From: Marinomonas agarivorans
GTDB lineage: Bacteria > Pseudomonadota > Gammaproteobacteria > Pseudomonadales > Marinomonadaceae
Direction: 5' to 3'
Length of the DNA: 64,000 nt
Assembly (NCBI GenBank): GCA_002173415.2
Contig: NHNK02000002.1
Coordinates: 124,001 to 188,000, forward strand
The notes under the pieces are model-generated. The model saw nothing but the letters and a program-made list of their open reading frames with translations, made no database searches and was not told where the DNA came from. Position numbers and translations under genes: made by a program. Positions 30,110 to 39,110 of this stretch are shown one piece after another (position 1 is the stretch's first letter; every line of letters starts with the position of its first letter).

Positions 30110-31207
30110 ATGACACCATTATCGCGTTACAAAAAAGATTTACAACGTGCTGATTTTAGCCACGACTCGGCTCAAGAGGCAGCCGTCAAAGAGCTACAAA
30201 ACCTTTATGATAGAATTGTTGCAGGTGAAAAATCACAGCCCAATTTTTTATCTCGAATCTTTAAAAAGAAAAAGCCTTACCAAACAGAAAATGGCCTTTA
30301 TTTTTGGGGGGGGGTTGGTAGAGGTAAAACATACTTAATGGACTCGTTTTTTGATTGTTTACCAATAGAACGCAAGATGCGTCTCCATTTCCATCGATTT
30401 ATGCAAATGGTCCACAAAGAGTTAAAAAAAGTTGATGGTGCAAAAAATCCGTTAGAAATAGTGGGTAAACAAATATCATCCAAAGCGAAAGTGCTTTGCT
30501 TTGATGAGTTTTTTGTTAAGGATATTGCTGATGCCATGATCTTGGCAGGTCTACTCGATGTTTTGTTTAAAAATGGCACAACTTTAGTGGCAACTTCTAA
30601 TATAGAACCTGATGGGCTTTATAAAGATGGATTACAGCGGGCAAGGTTTTTACCTGCTATCGATTTGGTGAAAAAGTATACCAAAGTGTTTAATGTTGAT
30701 GGTGGCGTTGATTATCGCCTAAGAGTGTTGAAACAAGCTAAGCTCTATTATTTCCCTCTGAACACGTCATCAGAGGAGTCCCTAGCTAATTGCTTTGCTC
30801 ATTTAGCCCCTGATTTAGCCCAAGCAAAAGAAGGAGGCGAAATAGAAATTGAAAGTAGAACTATTCCTCTTATAAATAGCTGTGAAGACATCGCATGGTT
30901 TGATGTCTACGATTTATGCGATGGCCCTCGAAGCCAAGTAGACTACATTGAAATAGCAAAGCAATATTCAACTATTTTATTGTCTAATGTTCCGCAGTTC
31001 ACAACGGAGCGAGAAGATATGGCAAGGCGCTTTATTAATTTAGTAGATGAATTTTATGATAGGCACATAAAGCTTATTGTGTCAGCCGAAGTCGATATTA
31101 TTGATATTTATAAAGGTGCAAAACTAACATTTGAATACGATAGAACTATTAGTAGGCTGTTGGAAATGCAATCCGAAGAGTATTTAGCATTAGAGCATCG
31201 ACCTTAA
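30110..31207 (+). CDS. zapE: Cell division AFG1-like ATPase ZapE
   Basis: ZapE is a membrane-associated ATPase of the AFG1 family that acts at the Z-ring under stress. The ATG at 30110 gives 365 residues beginning MTPLSRYKKDL. Walker A is GGVGRGKTYLMD (67-78), Walker B KVLCFDEFFV, and the sensor segment TLVATSNIEPDGLY is present. Its position upstream of rplM-rpsI is conserved. Confidence 0.94.
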   Translation: MTPLSRYKKDLQRADFSHDSAQEAAVKELQNLYDRIVAGEKSQPNFLSRIFKKKKPYQTENGLYFWGGVGRGKTYLMDSFFDCLPIERKMRLHFHRFMQMVHKELKKVDGAKNPLEIVGKQISSKAKVLCFDEFFVKDIADAMILAGLLDVLFKNGTTLVATSNIEPDGLYKDGLQRARFLPAIDLVKKYTKVFNVDGGVDYRLRVLKQAKLYYFPLNTSSEESLANCFAHLAPDLAQAKEGGEIEIESRTIPLINSCEDIAWFDVYDLCDGPRSQVDYIEIAKQYSTILLSNVPQFTTEREDMARRFINLVDEFYDRHIKLIVSAEVDIIDIYKGAKLTFEYDRTISRLLEMQSEEYLALEHRP

Positions 31208-31240
31208 GGCTATAATGTGGGGGACGAGCTAAAGATTTCA

Positions 31241-31270
31241 TTGTATTATTCGTGGTTAATCGTGTACAAT
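31241..31270 (+). promoter_or_regulatory. Candidate sigma-70 promoter for rplM-rpsI
   Basis: TTGTAT (31241-31246) and TACAAT (31265-31270) are separated by 18 bases and lie about 115 bases upstream of rplM. A TATAAT at 31211-31216 could be a second -10, but it has no good -35. The leader is long enough for autoregulation by L13, as in E. coli; that is inference. Confidence 0.45.
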
Positions 31271-31384
31271 ACGCTCGCTTTTTTAAGCACTGTACGTTAT
31301 ATCTTTCTAAAATAGATGTAACCAATAATAATAGGTATGAGGTATGCAGCGTTGTCTGTATGCCAAATTGAAGGGTTTTTAAAA

Positions 31385-31813
31385 ATGAAAACTTTTACTG
31401 CAAAACCTGCTGAAGTTAGACGCGACTGGTTCGTTGTTGATGCGGAAGGCAAAACATTAGGCCGCTTGGCTACAGAAATTGCACGCCGCTTACGTGGTAA
31501 ACATAAAGCAGAATATACACCGCATGTTGATACAGGTGATTATATTGTTGTTATTAATGCTGAAAAAATTCATGTGACAGGTAACAAAGCAAAAGCTAAG
31601 CAATATTACCGTCATACAGGTTATCCAGGTGGATTGCGCTCGATGAATTTTGAAACGCTGATTGATCATGCTCCAGAGCGTGTTCTTGAAATCGCTGTTA
31701 AGGGTATGTTGCCAAAAGGTCCTTTGGGACGTGCGATGCACAAAAAAATGAAAGTGTATGCTGGCTCTCAACATCCACATACTGCTCAACAGCCACAAGA
31801 ACTTAATATTTAA
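31385..31813 (+). CDS. rplM: 50S ribosomal protein L13
   Basis: The ATG at 31385 gives 142 residues ([15 protein letters not shown]...), exactly the E. coli length, with the L13 signature ending [13 protein letters not shown] and [17 protein letters not shown]13 is an early-assembling large-subunit protein and a translational autoregulator in E. coli. rpsI follows after 15 bases with its own Shine-Dalgarno (GGGAAGG). Confidence 0.98.
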   Translation: MKTFTAKPAEVRRDWFVVDAEGKTLGRLATEIARRLRGKHKAEYTPHVDTGDYIVVINAEKIHVTGNKAKAKQYYRHTGYPGGLRSMNFETLIDHAPERVLEIAVKGMLPKGPLGRAMHKKMKVYAGSQHPHTAQQPQELNI

Positions 31814-31828
31814 TACGGGAAGGTCATT

Positions 31829-32221
31829 ATGTCAGCTACTCAATACTATGGTACCGGTCGTCGTAAATCATCTACCGCTCGCGTATTCCTTAAGGCAGGT
31901 ACAGGTAACCTTGTAATCAATAATCGCTCACTTGATCAATATTTTGGTCGTGAGACTGCTCGTATGGTTGTCCGTCAACCGTTAGAGCTTGTTGAAGCTA
32001 CTGAAAAATTTGATGTTTATATCACTGTTAAAGGTGGTGGTATTTCAGGTCAAGCAGGAGCAATTCGTCACGGTATTACTCGTGCTCTGCTACAATATGA
32101 TGAGACATTGCGTCGTTCTCTACGAACAGCAGGTTTCGTAACTCGTGACTCTAGAGAAGTAGAGCGTAAAAAGGTCGGCTTGCGAAAAGCTCGTCGTCGT
32201 CCGCAATTCTCCAAGCGTTAA
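31829..32221 (+). CDS. rpsI: 30S ribosomal protein S9
   Basis: The 130-residue protein has the N-terminal [15 protein letters not shown], the [15 protein letters not shown] loop and the basic C-terminal tail [11 protein letters not shown] that reaches the P-site tRNA. Length and termini are those of gammaproteobacterial S9. It ends the rplM-rpsI operon, just before a strong terminator. Confidence 0.98.
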   Translation: MSATQYYGTGRRKSSTARVFLKAGTGNLVINNRSLDQYFGRETARMVVRQPLELVEATEKFDVYITVKGGGISGQAGAIRHGITRALLQYDETLRRSLRTAGFVTRDSREVERKKVGLRKARRRPQFSKR

Positions 32222-32237
32222 TCTTAGAGTTAAATTT

Positions 32238-32266
32238 AAACGCCTGGTCATCCAGGCGTTTTTTTT
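32238..32266 (+). terminator. Strong intrinsic terminator of rplM-rpsI
   Basis: A perfect ten-base stem (AAACGCCTGG at 32238-32247, CCAGGCGTTT at 32252-32261) closes a TCAT loop and runs directly into a T-tract ending at 32266. This is a textbook rho-independent terminator 17 bases after rpsI. Confidence 0.93.
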
Positions 32267-32411
32267 ATGCGGTATGTCAATTTTGAGATTTATGGTAGGC
32301 ATTGTTTTCTTGCCATAATTCTTTGTTTTTTTTACTATTTGCATAGCAATTATTTCTAGTACTAGTCTGTTATAGAAGTAATATTTGTAATGTTGGTGGG
32401 AGAAAACCATA

Positions 32412-33005
32412 ATGAGTCAAAGCGACATTAATAAAGGTCGACGCCGATTCCTTTTAGGAGCAACAAGTGCAATAGGTGCCGTTGGAGCTGTCGGTGTAGC
32501 GACCCCTTTTGTTGCGTCTTGGAACCCAAGTGCTAAGGCTAAAGCAGCAGGTGCTCCAGTTAAAGTCGATGTAAGTAAGTTAGAAGCTGGGCAGCAGATG
32601 ATTGTGGAATGGCGTGGTCAACCAGTTTGGGTTGTAAGACGTACAACTGAATCTGTTGATAATTTAGCAAAGATAGCAGATCAGTTGAGTGACCCTGACT
32701 CTGAAAAGCAACAGCAGCCAGAGTATGCTAAAAATGCATACCGATCTATAAAACCTGAAATAGTTATTCTATTGGGTATTTGTACTCACTTAGGTTGTTC
32801 TCCTACATATCGACCTGAACTAGCACCAGAAGATTTAGGTGATCAATGGGTAGGTGGCTATTTTTGTCCTTGCCACGGTTCTCGTTTTGACTTGGCTGGC
32901 CGAGTCTATAAAGGAGTACCAGCGCCACTTAATTTAGCTGTGCCTCCACATCAATACCTTTCTGATAATGTAATTCTAATAGGTGAAGACGGAGGTAATG
33001 CATAA
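32412..33005 (+). CDS. petA: Ubiquinol-cytochrome c reductase Rieske iron-sulfur subunit
   Basis: The Rieske protein takes one electron from ubiquinol in complex III. The 197-residue protein has a twin-arginine-like N-terminus (RRRFLLGA), a membrane helix (about 13-33) and the 2Fe-2S ligands C124/H126 in CTHLGC and C152/H155 in CPCHG. The disulfide cysteines C129 and C154 are also present. It overlaps petB by one base. Confidence 0.97.
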   Translation: MSQSDINKGRRRFLLGATSAIGAVGAVGVATPFVASWNPSAKAKAAGAPVKVDVSKLEAGQQMIVEWRGQPVWVVRRTTESVDNLAKIADQLSDPDSEKQQQPEYAKNAYRSIKPEIVILLGICTHLGCSPTYRPELAPEDLGDQWVGGYFCPCHGSRFDLAGRVYKGVPAPLNLAVPPHQYLSDNVILIGEDGGNA

Positions 33006-34240
33006 TGGCTGCCTTGAAAGATTTATTAAATTGGGTTGACGCTCGCCTTCCCGTCGTAGAAGCCTACGAAAAACACCTTAGTAAATATTACGCACCAAAA
33101 AATTTCAATTTTTTGTATATTTTTGGTGTTCTTTCTCTTGTCGTTTTAGTTAATCAAATTCTTACTGGTGTTTGGTTAACAATGAGTTATGTTCCTTCCG
33201 CAGAAGAAGCCTTTAAGTCCGTTGAATATATTATGCGGGATGTGGAATACGGTTGGCTCATTCGTTATATGCATTCAACTGGTGCATCCGCATTTTTTGT
33301 CGTCGTTTATATGCATATGTTCCGTGGACTTTTATATGGGTCATATCAAAAACCAAGAGAGCTTGTTTGGTTATTCGGTATGGCTATTTATTTAGCATTG
33401 ATGGCCGAAGCTTTCATGGGGTATTTGTTGCCATGGGGGCAAATGTCTTACTGGGGCGCACAGGTAATTATTTCATTATTTAGTGCAATACCTGTTATTG
33501 GGCCTGATTTGGCCCAGTGGGTTCGTGGTGATTATTTAATTTCCGGCATTACATTAAACCGATTCTTCTCTCTACACGTTATTGCTCTGCCATTAGTGAT
33601 TGTTGCTTTAGTTGTTCTGCACTTGTTAGCACTTCACCATGTTGGTTCGAATAACCCTAAAGGTGTCGATATTAAAAAGCATAAAGATGAGAATGGTGTT
33701 CCATTAGATGGTATTCCATTTCACCCTTTCTATACAGTTCATGATATTGTCGGCATTGCCGTATTCTTGTTTGTGTTTTGCTCTGTTATCTTCTTCTTCC
33801 CTGAAATGGGTGGGTACTTTTTAGAGAAACCAAATTTTGAAGCCGCAAACCCTTTGAAAACACCGGAACACATTGCGCCTGTTTGGTATTTCACACCTTT
33901 TTATGCAATTCTGCGTGCGGTCACTTTCCCTTTATTTGGCCTTGATGCAAAGTTCTGGGGTGTTGTAGCAATGGGTGGAGCTATTGCGATCTTGTTTGTA
34001 CTTCCTTGGTTAGATCGTAGCCCAGTTAAGTCAATGCTCTATAAAGGTTGGATTAGCCGTATTTTCTTAGTTGCATTCTGTATTAGTTTTGTCGTTTTAG
34101 GTGTTTTAGGCGTACTGCCTTCTACTGATGGAAGAACGCTAGTCGCTCAGATTGCTTCGATTGTTTATTTTGCTTTCTTTTTATTAATGCCTTGGTACAC
34201 GCGTTGGGAAAGTACGAAACCAGTGCCAGAGAGGGTGTAA
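33005..34240 (+). CDS. petB: Cytochrome b subunit of complex III
   Basis: Cytochrome b carries the two haem b groups and both quinone sites. The 411-residue protein has about eight or nine membrane helices, haem-ligand histidines in the RYMHSTGASAFFVVVYMHMFRG and FSLHVIALPLVIVALVVLHLLALHH regions, and the Qo-site PEWY equivalent written as PVWY. The gene order petA-petB-petC is standard. Confidence 0.97.
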   Translation: MAALKDLLNWVDARLPVVEAYEKHLSKYYAPKNFNFLYIFGVLSLVVLVNQILTGVWLTMSYVPSAEEAFKSVEYIMRDVEYGWLIRYMHSTGASAFFVVVYMHMFRGLLYGSYQKPRELVWLFGMAIYLALMAEAFMGYLLPWGQMSYWGAQVIISLFSAIPVIGPDLAQWVRGDYLISGITLNRFFSLHVIALPLVIVALVVLHLLALHHVGSNNPKGVDIKKHKDENGVPLDGIPFHPFYTVHDIVGIAVFLFVFCSVIFFFPEMGGYFLEKPNFEAANPLKTPEHIAPVWYFTPFYAILRAVTFPLFGLDAKFWGVVAMGGAIAILFVLPWLDRSPVKSMLYKGWISRIFLVAFCISFVVLGVLGVLPSTDGRTLVAQIASIVYFAFFLLMPWYTRWESTKPVPERV

Positions 34241-34242
34241 CG

Positions 34243-35028
34243 ATGAAAAACTTTTTCGCTTTCTTTATTTTATTGCTTTTACCTATCTCTGGTTTCTCTG
34301 CTGGTGGTTCTTCTGTTGAATTGCAGGATATGAAACCTGATTTGCATGATAAAGCATCATTACAACGTGGTTTGTCATTATTTTCAAATTACTGCTTAGG
34401 TTGTCATGATGCTGGTTATGCTCGCTTTGAAAGAGCGGCAAACGATTTAGGAATTCCCGCAGATCTTTTTACTGAAAATCTATTACCAGCCGGTAATAAA
34501 ATTGGTGATTTGATGAGTAATGCCATGTCTTCAGCTGATGCAAAGGCTTGGTTTGGTGCTGAGCCACCAGATTTAACGCTAGTAGCTAGAGTGCGTGGTA
34601 GTGACTGGGTGTACAGTTATCTACAAGCATTCTACGAAGATAAGTCTCGCCCATGGGGAGTGAATAATACGGTTTTCCCTAATGTTGGTATGCCTAATGT
34701 GTTAGAAGGGCTTCAAGGTGTTAGGCATGTCACTTGTGCTCAGGCTCCAGCTTATGATAAGGATCATAAACCTTTATTTGATACATTAACTGGCGATGCA
34801 CTTACAGAAGAGCGTTGCAATGTTGTTGTTCAAAAAACAGAAGGGCAGCTTACCGAAGCACAGTTTGAACGTGTTGCTTACGATTTAACGAACTTCTTGG
34901 TGTATATGGGAGAGCCAAGCCGTTTAAAATCTGAAGCATTAGGATTAAAAGTGCTGCTATTTATTGTCTTATTTGGTGTATTCGCATACTTACTGAATAA
35001 AGAATACTGGCGCGAAATTGATCATTAA
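34243..35028 (+). CDS. petC: Cytochrome c1 subunit of complex III
   Basis: The ATG at 34243, two bases after petB, gives 261 residues with a signal peptide (about 1-20). It has one c-type haem site, C51-L-G-C54-H55 (NYCLGCHDAGYARF), and a C-terminal membrane anchor (about 235-253). The axial-methionine region is GMPNVLEGLQG. Two hairpins follow the stop. Confidence 0.96.
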   Translation: MKNFFAFFILLLLPISGFSAGGSSVELQDMKPDLHDKASLQRGLSLFSNYCLGCHDAGYARFERAANDLGIPADLFTENLLPAGNKIGDLMSNAMSSADAKAWFGAEPPDLTLVARVRGSDWVYSYLQAFYEDKSRPWGVNNTVFPNVGMPNVLEGLQGVRHVTCAQAPAYDKDHKPLFDTLTGDALTEERCNVVVQKTEGQLTEAQFERVAYDLTNFLVYMGEPSRLKSEALGLKVLLFIVLFGVFAYLLNKEYWREIDH

Positions 35029-35043
35029 CTATTACAGTTTTCT

Positions 35044-35077
35044 AAGCAGTGATCACTCAACAGGATGATCACTGCTT
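35044..35077 (+). terminator. Terminator after petABC
   Basis: A 12-base perfect inverted repeat (35044-35055 with 35066-35077; arms AAGCAGTGATCA and its complement) has a ten-base loop. GGTG and a T-run follow. It lies 15 bases after petC. Confidence 0.8.
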
Positions 35078-35090
35078 GGTGTTTTTATAT

Positions 35091-35107
35091 AACCCCAAAA
35101 TGGGGTT
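35091..35107 (+). terminator. Second small terminator hairpin before sspA
   Basis: AACCCC (35091-35096) pairs with GGGGTT (35102-35107) around a five-base loop and is followed by a T-rich tail. It reinforces the preceding hairpin, so sspA is probably transcribed mainly from its own promoter or from read-through. Confidence 0.55.
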
Positions 35108-35135
35108 TTCTTTGTTTTTAATATAGGGGTTATTC

Positions 35136-35768
35136 ATGGGAGTTGTTGCTAAACGCTCTTCGATGACATTTTTCTCTGATGGTGAAGACCACTACAGTCA
35201 CAGAGTAAGAATTGTTCTAGCGGAAAAAGCCGTTACTGTTGATATCATAGATGTTGATGCATTTAATAAACCGGAAGAGTTAGCGGATGTGAATCCTTAT
35301 AACGAACTTCCAGCACTTGTAGATCGTGATCTTGTCTTGTATGAAGCCAATGTGATGATGGAATATCTTGATGAACGCTTTCCTCATCCTCCTTTGTTGC
35401 CTGTCTATCCTGTGGCTAGAGCTGAAAGTCGCTTATATATGTATCGTATTCAGCGTGATTGGGCTGCATTGGTTGATCTTATTTTAACGAGTAAAGATAA
35501 AGGTGCTGTTGAGCAGGCGCAAAAAGAATTACGCGAGAGTCTAATAAACGTAGCGCCTATTTTTCAAGAAAAACCCTATTTCATGAGTGAAGATTTTACC
35601 ATTGTAGACTGTTGTTTAGCGCCTATTTTGTGGCGCTTGCCTATACTTGGGGTCGAGATTACAAAAGAGCAGGCTCAACCATTATTTGATTACATGGATC
35701 GTTTGTTCAGCAGGGAATCTTTCATTGAGAGTCTCTCTGAAGCAGAACAAGAAATGCGTTTAGACTAA
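35136..35768 (+). CDS. sspA: Stringent starvation protein A
   Basis: SspA is a glutathione-transferase-fold protein that binds RNA polymerase and affects stationary-phase and acid-stress transcription. The 210-residue product has the thioredoxin-like N-terminal half ([21 protein letters not shown]) and a helical C-terminal half ([19 protein letters not shown]). The GST catalytic residue is not conserved in the family. petABC-sspA-sspB is a conserved order. Confidence 0.95.
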   Translation: MGVVAKRSSMTFFSDGEDHYSHRVRIVLAEKAVTVDIIDVDAFNKPEELADVNPYNELPALVDRDLVLYEANVMMEYLDERFPHPPLLPVYPVARAESRLYMYRIQRDWAALVDLILTSKDKGAVEQAQKELRESLINVAPIFQEKPYFMSEDFTIVDCCLAPILWRLPILGVEITKEQAQPLFDYMDRLFSRESFIESLSEAEQEMRLD

Positions 35769-35783
35769 TTGTCTAAGCAATTT

Positions 35784-35803
35784 AAGGGGGCTTCGGCCCC
35801 TTT
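35784..35803 (+). terminator. Hairpin with UUCG tetraloop between sspA and sspB
   Basis: The sequence around AAGGGGGC-TTCG-GCCCCTTT forms an eight-pair stem with one G-T wobble and a stable cUUCGg tetraloop. Only a weak T-tract follows, so it may attenuate rather than stop transcription into sspB. Confidence 0.65.
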
Positions 35804-35840
35804 GTTATTTGTAAATTTTATTGATAAATAGAGGTATGAA

Positions 35841-36224
35841 ATGATACCTAAACGTTCCTATTTGCTTAATGCAGCTTATGAATGGGTTGTTGATAATGAT
35901 ATGACGCCTTATTTGTTAGTTGATGCAACTCACTCAGATGCAGTAGTGCCTGTTGAGTTTGTACAAGATGGCAAGATTGTACTTAACATTAGTATGAATG
36001 CCGTACGAAACTTGCTGATGGATAAAGTTGCCGTTTCATTTGAAGCAAGATTTTCAGGTAAGCCGATGCAAGTTTATGTTCCCATCCAAGCTGCTTTGGC
36101 TGTTTATGCAAAAGAAGATGGAGATGGTTTGTTCTTTCCTGAAGAAGACTTTCCTGAGTCGAGCTCAAATGAAAAAGACCCCAAACCGGAAAAAAAGGGT
36201 TTTTCACTTAAAGTCGTTAAGTGA
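35841..36224 (+). CDS. sspB: ClpXP specificity-enhancing factor SspB
   Basis: SspB delivers ssrA-tagged peptides to ClpXP. The 127-residue protein has the substrate-binding fold (KRSYLLNAAYEWVVDNDMTPYLLVDA; NAVRNLLMDKVAVSFEARFSG), a flexible acidic linker and the C-terminal ClpX-binding tail (FSLKVVK). Length is somewhat short but all parts are present. Confidence 0.93.
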   Translation: MIPKRSYLLNAAYEWVVDNDMTPYLLVDATHSDAVVPVEFVQDGKIVLNISMNAVRNLLMDKVAVSFEARFSGKPMQVYVPIQAALAVYAKEDGDGLFFPEEDFPESSSNEKDPKPEKKGFSLKVVK

Positions 36225-36273
36225 CCTCTAAGTATGAATGATGATTAAGATTATTTTGTTAACATCTAATACA

Positions 36274-36867
36274 CTATTCTTCATAACCAAATAATTGCCT
36301 CTCAAGTAAATCTACGAGTGTATGTATAACGAGAGTTTGGCACTCATGCACTCTAGCTGTTCCAAATAAATTAATCTTGATTTCTGTGTCATCTGTTTGG
36401 GTTAGTGCTGAGATATTCTTGGCCTCAGGGCTAGTGAGAGCAACAACTGCCATTTTCCTTTCATGAGCTGCTTGAATGGCTTGGATAATAGGAGATGTAT
36501 TGCCTTTGTTGGCCACAACAAATAATACATCTCCATCATTACCAATGGCTGTAATTTGCTTTGAAAACACATCATGATAGTTATCATTATGGGAAATAGA
36601 TAATAATGTTGCGCCTTCTGAGCTTAGGTTTGTTGAAGGCAGTCCTGGTCTTTCCCTATCCATTTTATCCAATAACAGTGTATTAAAATAATGTGCGAGG
36701 TGTGAGCCTGTTCCATTGCCGCAACATATGATTTTGCTGCCGGATGCAATACTATTGAACATAACCTTGGCTGCATGCTCGATAGAGGGAGGTAAGCTCT
36801 CAAAAGCATTTTGCTGAGATTCGAAACTTTGGGCAAATTGTGTATAAATAACTTCCTGAAAATCCAT
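36274..36867 (-). CDS. diaA: DnaA initiator-associating protein DiaA (SIS domain)
   Basis: DiaA is a SIS-domain tetramer that promotes DnaA assembly at oriC. The ATG at 36867 gives 197 residues beginning MDFQEVIYTQFAQSFESQQ. The SIS core has CGNGTGSHLAHYF and the ISHNDNYHDVFSKQ segment. GmhA is the main alternative because the fold is shared, but the lpoA-yraN-diaA context fits DiaA. It begins five bases after yraN. Confidence 0.85.
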   Translation of the reverse strand: MDFQEVIYTQFAQSFESQQNAFESLPPSIEHAAKVMFNSIASGSKIICCGNGTGSHLAHYFNTLLLDKMDRERPGLPSTNLSSEGATLLSISHNDNYHDVFSKQITAIGNDGDVLFVVANKGNTSPIIQAIQAAHERKMAVVALTSPEAKNISALTQTDDTEIKINLFGTARVHECQTLVIHTLVDLLERQLFGYEE

Positions 36868-36872
36868 AATAA

Positions 36873-37271
36873 TTAGAATGCTGCTTTTAACCAAGTTAGA
36901 TGTTGATGATCAATGTGTCTATCAAAGAGTATTGCGTCAAAACGAATGTTAACGTTCCTATAACCATGGATCTTAAGCCAAAATTGAGCGGTATTAATAA
37001 CTTTCTTTTGCTTTGTGTACGTAATACTTTGCGCCGCTGAACCATGTTTATGGTTTTTACGGTACCTTACTTCAAAAAAAATAATCGTGTTGTTATCAGT
37101 CCCTATAATGTCTATTTCGCCTAGCTTGCAGAGAAAATTTTTTGTGATAACTCTTATATTTTGTTGTTTTAAATAACGAGTAGCTATCTCTTCTGCATAT
37201 GAGCCAATATCTTTACTCTGCTGTGGCGAAACTGCCTGTTTCAGTCGCGAAAATATCTTTATTCTTTGCAT
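36873..37271 (-). CDS. yraN: YraN-family (UPF0102) nuclease-like protein
   Basis: The 132-residue protein has the UPF0102 core: an N-terminal helix (GSYAEEIATRYLKQQ), GEIDIIGTDNNTIIFFEVRYRK and the SITYTKQKKVINTAQFWL helix. The E-(x)n-D-(x)n-ExR pattern resembles restriction-endonuclease-like folds; activity is not established. The only plausible start, ATG 37271, overlaps the lpoA end by 59 bases. Confidence 0.88.
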   Translation of the reverse strand: MQRIKIFSRLKQAVSPQQSKDIGSYAEEIATRYLKQQNIRVITKNFLCKLGEIDIIGTDNNTIIFFEVRYRKNHKHGSAAQSITYTKQKKVINTAQFWLKIHGYRNVNIRFDAILFDRHIDHQHLTWLKAAF

Positions 37272-39078
37272 TTGTTAACTTCCCTGACTTATACAATACA
37301 AGTTCTGGCCTTTTGTGAAAAATGCCATGTTCATCCATAGTAAGCAGTCCTGTATTAGCAGACATTTTTGCATTTGGTAAACGATGGAATATCCAATATC
37401 GGTTAGCCAATATATAAGCATCTGCTCCCATTGCTTGTAGGCGCTTTAATATATTTCCTGATACTTTCTTTTCGATCCTTCTCATGATGGCGTTTGTTTT
37501 TACCAAGGCAGGCACTTCTGTGAATAGGATTCTTTCTGCATCTTGTGCTTTGTCTTTGCTATCAAGGCTGGTGTTATTAATAGTATTACTTGCCAGCATT
37601 GGAATGTCTTCTGCAAAATAAAAATCTAGAGATGGGCGGATTTGTTTTGCATCATCCAAGTGACCAATAAAGTAAACATAATCCAAATCAAGTCGAGAAC
37701 GGTCAATACTGTCAACGGGTAAGTCCAATAGTTTCTGGATTTGTTGTTTGCGTTTCTGGCTTTCATTAACTAACAGTAGTTTTTTAACGGCAGTTGCTCG
37801 CTCACTAGGTTTGTTTTCATAAGCAATGGTGTCAAGAATTTCTATGCCTTCTTGTTGGGCGACTTTTTTAAATTCTTCGGCTTGTCTTAGTGCCCATTTT
37901 TCAGTTAAGCCAAGAATCGCTGCTCTGGTTGCACCTTCTTGTTTAGCGAACAAAATTAACTCACGAATATCGTCTTCACTACTCAGTGAAAAATAGTGCA
38001 AATTTTCTTTGAATGTTGAATTTTCAATTTGATTTAAAGCTATGACAGGAAACGGTAAATCATTTTGACTGAGCTGGGCCACTAAGTTCTTACGCAGTGG
38101 ACCTATGATGATATCAAGAGACTTTGCTTGTGCTTCCTGTAATATGGCGTCAACAGACTCGTAATTACTGGTATTAATAAAGGTTAATTGAGGCTTTTTA
38201 ATATTATCCTCACTGTAGTAAGCTGCAAGAAGGCCATCAATAATGGCTTGTGAAACCACGGATAGCCGGCCAGTCATAGGTAGAGCAATTCCGATATTAG
38301 TGAGCTTAACGGTTTCCAAATCGGCTAACACAGTAAAGTCTTCAGGTGGGTTTAATGCCGCAGGGTGATAGGGTGTCGACGTTTTCCACTGATCATAAAG
38401 AATTTTTTTGCTGCCTAATGTAGCAGTTTTTGAACGCAAAACAGTTGATAGATATAACCAGCCTTCCAGAATTTGATCTTGACTGCCCTGTAGGTCTGTC
38501 ACTTCACTGTCGGTTAGATTTTGAATCGCAACCCATAAATGCTTTTCATTATTGTCTAACTCTTCAGTTGGTAACAGGGCGCTTAAACTGATTCTTTCTT
38601 TAACCACTTCATTCCAACTGCCTAATGCTTCTAAGGCAATAACGCGCTTTTGGCTGATTTTTATCCTGTTTTGTAACGAACTGGCTTGAGGTAAACTTTT
38701 TGCTTCGAACAGTGCATCAAGGGCATAAAAAGCTTGATCATTTTCGCTATAAATATCGGCTATCAGTAGTAGGGCAGGCAACTGATTTGGGTGTGAATAG
38801 GGTACAACATGGTCTTCTAAAATCTGTAGAGCAATGTCTCTTTCTTGTAGGCTATATTTGAGCAACGCTGCTTCAAAGTAATAATTAATTGTTAACTCTG
38901 CTGAATCTGCTTTTTCTGCTAGCTGAATAAAACGCGTAAAAGGGTCTTCCACTAAATTAATTTGATTGGCGGAAACAGCCGCTGAGTTTGATGAGAGTTT
39001 TGGTGATGAGGTGCCACAGGCTGCCAGCAATACAGAGAGGCAAGACAGTGTTAATATATAGAAATTCAAGCGGTTCAT
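37213..39078 (-). CDS. lpoA: Penicillin-binding protein activator LpoA (lipoprotein)
   Basis: LpoA is an outer-membrane lipoprotein that activates the peptidoglycan synthase PBP1A. The ATG at 39078 gives 621 residues with a lipobox LLAAC (acylated C21). An N-terminal TPR-like region (about 45-235) is followed by a periplasmic-binding-protein-like domain (about 255-610, with IGIALPMTGRLSVVSQAIIDGL). It diverges from rsmI with only 32 bases between starts, a conserved arrangement. Confidence 0.92.
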   Translation of the reverse strand: MNRLNFYILTLSCLSVLLAACGTSSPKLSSNSAAVSANQINLVEDPFTRFIQLAEKADSAELTINYYFEAALLKYSLQERDIALQILEDHVVPYSHPNQLPALLLIADIYSENDQAFYALDALFEAKSLPQASSLQNRIKISQKRVIALEALGSWNEVVKERISLSALLPTEELDNNEKHLWVAIQNLTDSEVTDLQGSQDQILEGWLYLSTVLRSKTATLGSKKILYDQWKTSTPYHPAALNPPEDFTVLADLETVKLTNIGIALPMTGRLSVVSQAIIDGLLAAYYSEDNIKKPQLTFINTSNYESVDAILQEAQAKSLDIIIGPLRKNLVAQLSQNDLPFPVIALNQIENSTFKENLHYFSLSSEDDIRELILFAKQEGATRAAILGLTEKWALRQAEEFKKVAQQEGIEILDTIAYENKPSERATAVKKLLLVNESQKRKQQIQKLLDLPVDSIDRSRLDLDYVYFIGHLDDAKQIRPSLDFYFAEDIPMLASNTINNTSLDSKDKAQDAERILFTEVPALVKTNAIMRRIEKKVSGNILKRLQAMGADAYILANRYWIFHRLPNAKMSANTGLLTMDEHGIFHKRPELVLYKSGKLTNAKNKDIFATETGSFATAE

Positions 39079-39110
39079 ATAGTTTAAAAAGTAAGATGGA
39101 ATGAGATTAC

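Noticed and set aside
36274-36867. SIS protein as GmhA or KdsD, replacing the missing kdsD
   Set aside because: Size without CBS domains and the lpoA-yraN neighbourhood fit DiaA; KdsD would carry CBS domains.
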